The position numbers and the translations under genes are program-made. The notes under the pieces are model-generated. The model searched no databases. It was not told where the DNA came from and worked only from the letters and a program-made list of their open reading frames with translations. From contig CAMOXB010000001.1 in the NCBI GenBank assembly GCA_946628805.1, positions 1 through 7,270 on the forward strand: a DNA stretch of 7,270 bases. The letters are read 5' to 3'. How positions within the stretch are numbered: position 1 is the stretch's first letter; the number at the start of each line of letters is the position of its first letter. Shown here one piece after another: positions 6,654 to 7,270 of this stretch. This stretch comes from an uncultured Pseudomonadota bacterium. GTDB taxonomy: Bacteria; Pseudomonadota; Alphaproteobacteria; Rs-D84.

Positions 6654-7113
6654 AATTTTCAATTGAACCAAAAATGCCTCTTCTTAAGCCGGCTTGAAAG
6701 TATGGATTATTAAGCATTGCCGCACAACCCGAAAGACATTCTTTATTATAGGCTACGGCGACGTGGTTGTATATCCAGTTTGACTGTGCAGGATGTGTCA
6801 TTCTACACCAGCATTGTTTCCCATATTTTTCACCACCTGTTATAATTTTTGCATTCCCTTCATTATCTGTGTCAGTTAATCTTGATATTACCTCAAAGCT
6901 GTTAGCTTGCCTATTGATAGATGCTGCAATACCTCTGATAGTGCCGTATGGGTGTGCCATCCACCATGTGCCAATTGTTGAATCATACCCACTCTTAGTA
7001 GAATCTATTGACGGGTCCAACACCACAGCAACCGTATCATTAATGACACACATTGTTGTTGCGTATGTTGGAATTGTTGTAATTAACATTAATATTAATG
7101 CGATTTTTTTCAT
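6652..7113 (-). CDS. Small exported cysteine-containing protein of unknown function
   Basis: A 153-residue protein read from ATG at 7113-7111, with GGAG (7124-7121) 7 nt upstream. Residues 1-20 form a Sec signal peptide (M-K-K, hydrophobic core, cleavage around Thr-Tyr-Ala-Thr-Thr), leaving a mature protein of about 130 residues. The mature part has five cysteines (22, 101, 103, 126, 130), including a C-W-C motif followed by R-M-T, and an E-C-L-S-G-C segment. It is rich in Gly, Thr, Asn and Trp, without transmembrane segments. These cysteines suggest disulfide pairing in the periplasm or outside, though an odd number leaves one unpaired or partnered elsewhere. I recognise no enzyme motif. It is convergent with the HAD gene and preceded by a structured leader of about 150 nt. 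The + strand frame across the same DNA (6767-7207) is judged a shadow because it lacks a signal peptide or a good ribosome site. Confidence 0.75.
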   Translation of the reverse strand: MKKIALILMLITTIPTYATTMCVINDTVAVVLDPSIDSTKSGYDSTIGTWWMAHPYGTIRGIAASINRQANSFEVISRLTDTDNEGNAKIITGGEKYGKQCWCRMTHPAQSNWIYNHVAVAYNKECLSGCAAMLNNPYFQAGLRRGIFGSIEN

Positions 7114-7120
7114 GTTCTTT

Positions 7121-7124
7121 CTCC
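7121..7124 (-). promoter_or_regulatory. Ribosome binding site of the small exported protein gene
   Basis: On the - strand GGAG is followed by 7 nt (AAAGAAC) and then the ATG at 7113-7111. This standard spacing supports both the strand and the start of this gene. Confidence 0.65.
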
Positions 7125-7157
7125 GTTTTTCCGCTTTCGCCTTGCTACAGCGAGATT

Positions 7158-7187
7158 TAAGAAAACCGCACTTTCAAAAAGGCGGTT
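7158..7187 (-). terminator. Hairpin with T-tract on the - strand, upstream of the exported protein gene
   Basis: AACCGC (7164-7169) pairs with GCGGTT (7182-7187). Inside this, CTTT (7171-7174) pairs with AAAG (7178-7181) around a CAA loop, with a single bulged A at 7170. Read on the - strand, the 10-bp stem is followed by TTTTCTT, the form of an intrinsic terminator. It lies about 45 nt before the start codon at 7113. It could end a gene to the right of the window or attenuate the exported protein gene. Confidence 0.5.
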
Positions 7188-7253
7188 GGAGGTTAGAAAC
7201 AATTTAGATTTAGATTGTGTCACTTATTCATATATATCATGACCCTCCAACCG
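7183..7253. repeat. Long-range 10-bp perfect inverted repeat with 51-nt spacer
   Basis: CGGTTGGAGG (7183-7192) and CCTCCAACCG (7244-7253) are perfect reverse complements. The AT-rich 51-nt spacer contains a weaker hairpin (7199-7218: ACAATTTA against TAGATTGT). Each arm is also used by another stem: the left arm overlaps the hairpin 7164-7187 and the right arm overlaps 7245-7263. The helices therefore exclude one another. Confidence 0.6.
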
Positions 7254-7268
7254 TGGGTTGGAGTTTTT
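7245..7268 (+). terminator. Perfect hairpin plus T-tract on the + strand
   Basis: CTCCAACC (7245-7252) and GGTTGGAG (7256-7263) form a perfect 8-bp stem with a GTG loop, followed by TTTTT (7264-7268). This is a textbook intrinsic terminator on the + strand. There is no credible + strand gene between the HAD stop codon and this point, so its target is unclear. On the - strand it lacks a T-tract. Confidence 0.6.
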
Positions 7269-7270
7269 AA

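Noticed and set aside
6767..7207. Open frame on the + strand (146 codons) opposite the exported protein gene
   Set aside because: The - strand frame has a signal peptide, a GGAG site at correct spacing and a terminator directly after its stop; the + frame has none of these and runs through the palindromic leader.
7183..7253. Integron attC site or CRISPR repeat
   Set aside because: The arms read GTTGGAG then CTCCAAC, the reverse order of attC core sites (RYYYAAC before GTTRRRY), and there is no integrase gene. There are no regularly spaced direct repeats as needed for CRISPR.

Overview
The window looks like AT-rich chromosomal DNA from a Gram-negative bacterium. It encodes a TolC-type outer-membrane channel, an inner-membrane RND transporter, a lipoprotein with a lipobox and a Sec-exported small protein. 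Low G+C, strong A/T third-position codon bias and the protein flavour suggest an uncultured, host- or gut-associated alphaproteobacterium. That is inference: there is no rRNA or other marker gene here.

Positions 1-5273 (+ strand) form one tight transport operon: the 3' part of a MarR-type regulator, a TolC-family outer-membrane protein, a short membrane-anchored periplasmic adaptor and an RND permease. The genes overlap by 8 nt or lie 1-17 nt apart, and each has its own Shine-Dalgarno sequence. The layout is that of a self-regulated tripartite exporter (inner-membrane RND, periplasmic adaptor, outer-membrane channel). Two parts are unusual. The RND permease lacks the canonical proton-relay residues: TM4 Asp-Asp is Ser-Asn and the TM10 Lys is Asn. 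The adaptor is only 208 residues and has no recognisable lipoyl domain or alpha-helical hairpin, the parts that normally contact the channel. Together they suggest a divergent or re-purposed RND assembly, the most interesting content of the window.

Positions 5274-6592 (+ strand) follow a short intergenic region with a plausible sigma-70-like promoter. They hold a lipoprotein of unknown function and, 5 nt later, a HAD-superfamily phosphatase of the phosphoserine-phosphatase-like (HAD-IB) type. A strong hairpin with T-tracts on both strands (6595-6653) separates this pair from the convergent gene on the - strand.

Positions 6652-7113 (- strand) encode a small exported cysteine-containing protein of unknown function. 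The last ~157 bases (7114-7270) contain no credible gene but are densely structured. They hold a hairpin with a T-tract on the - strand, a 10-bp long-range inverted repeat, and a perfect 8-bp hairpin with a T-tract on the + strand. These share segments, so the helices exclude each other, as in an attenuator or a mobile palindromic repeat.
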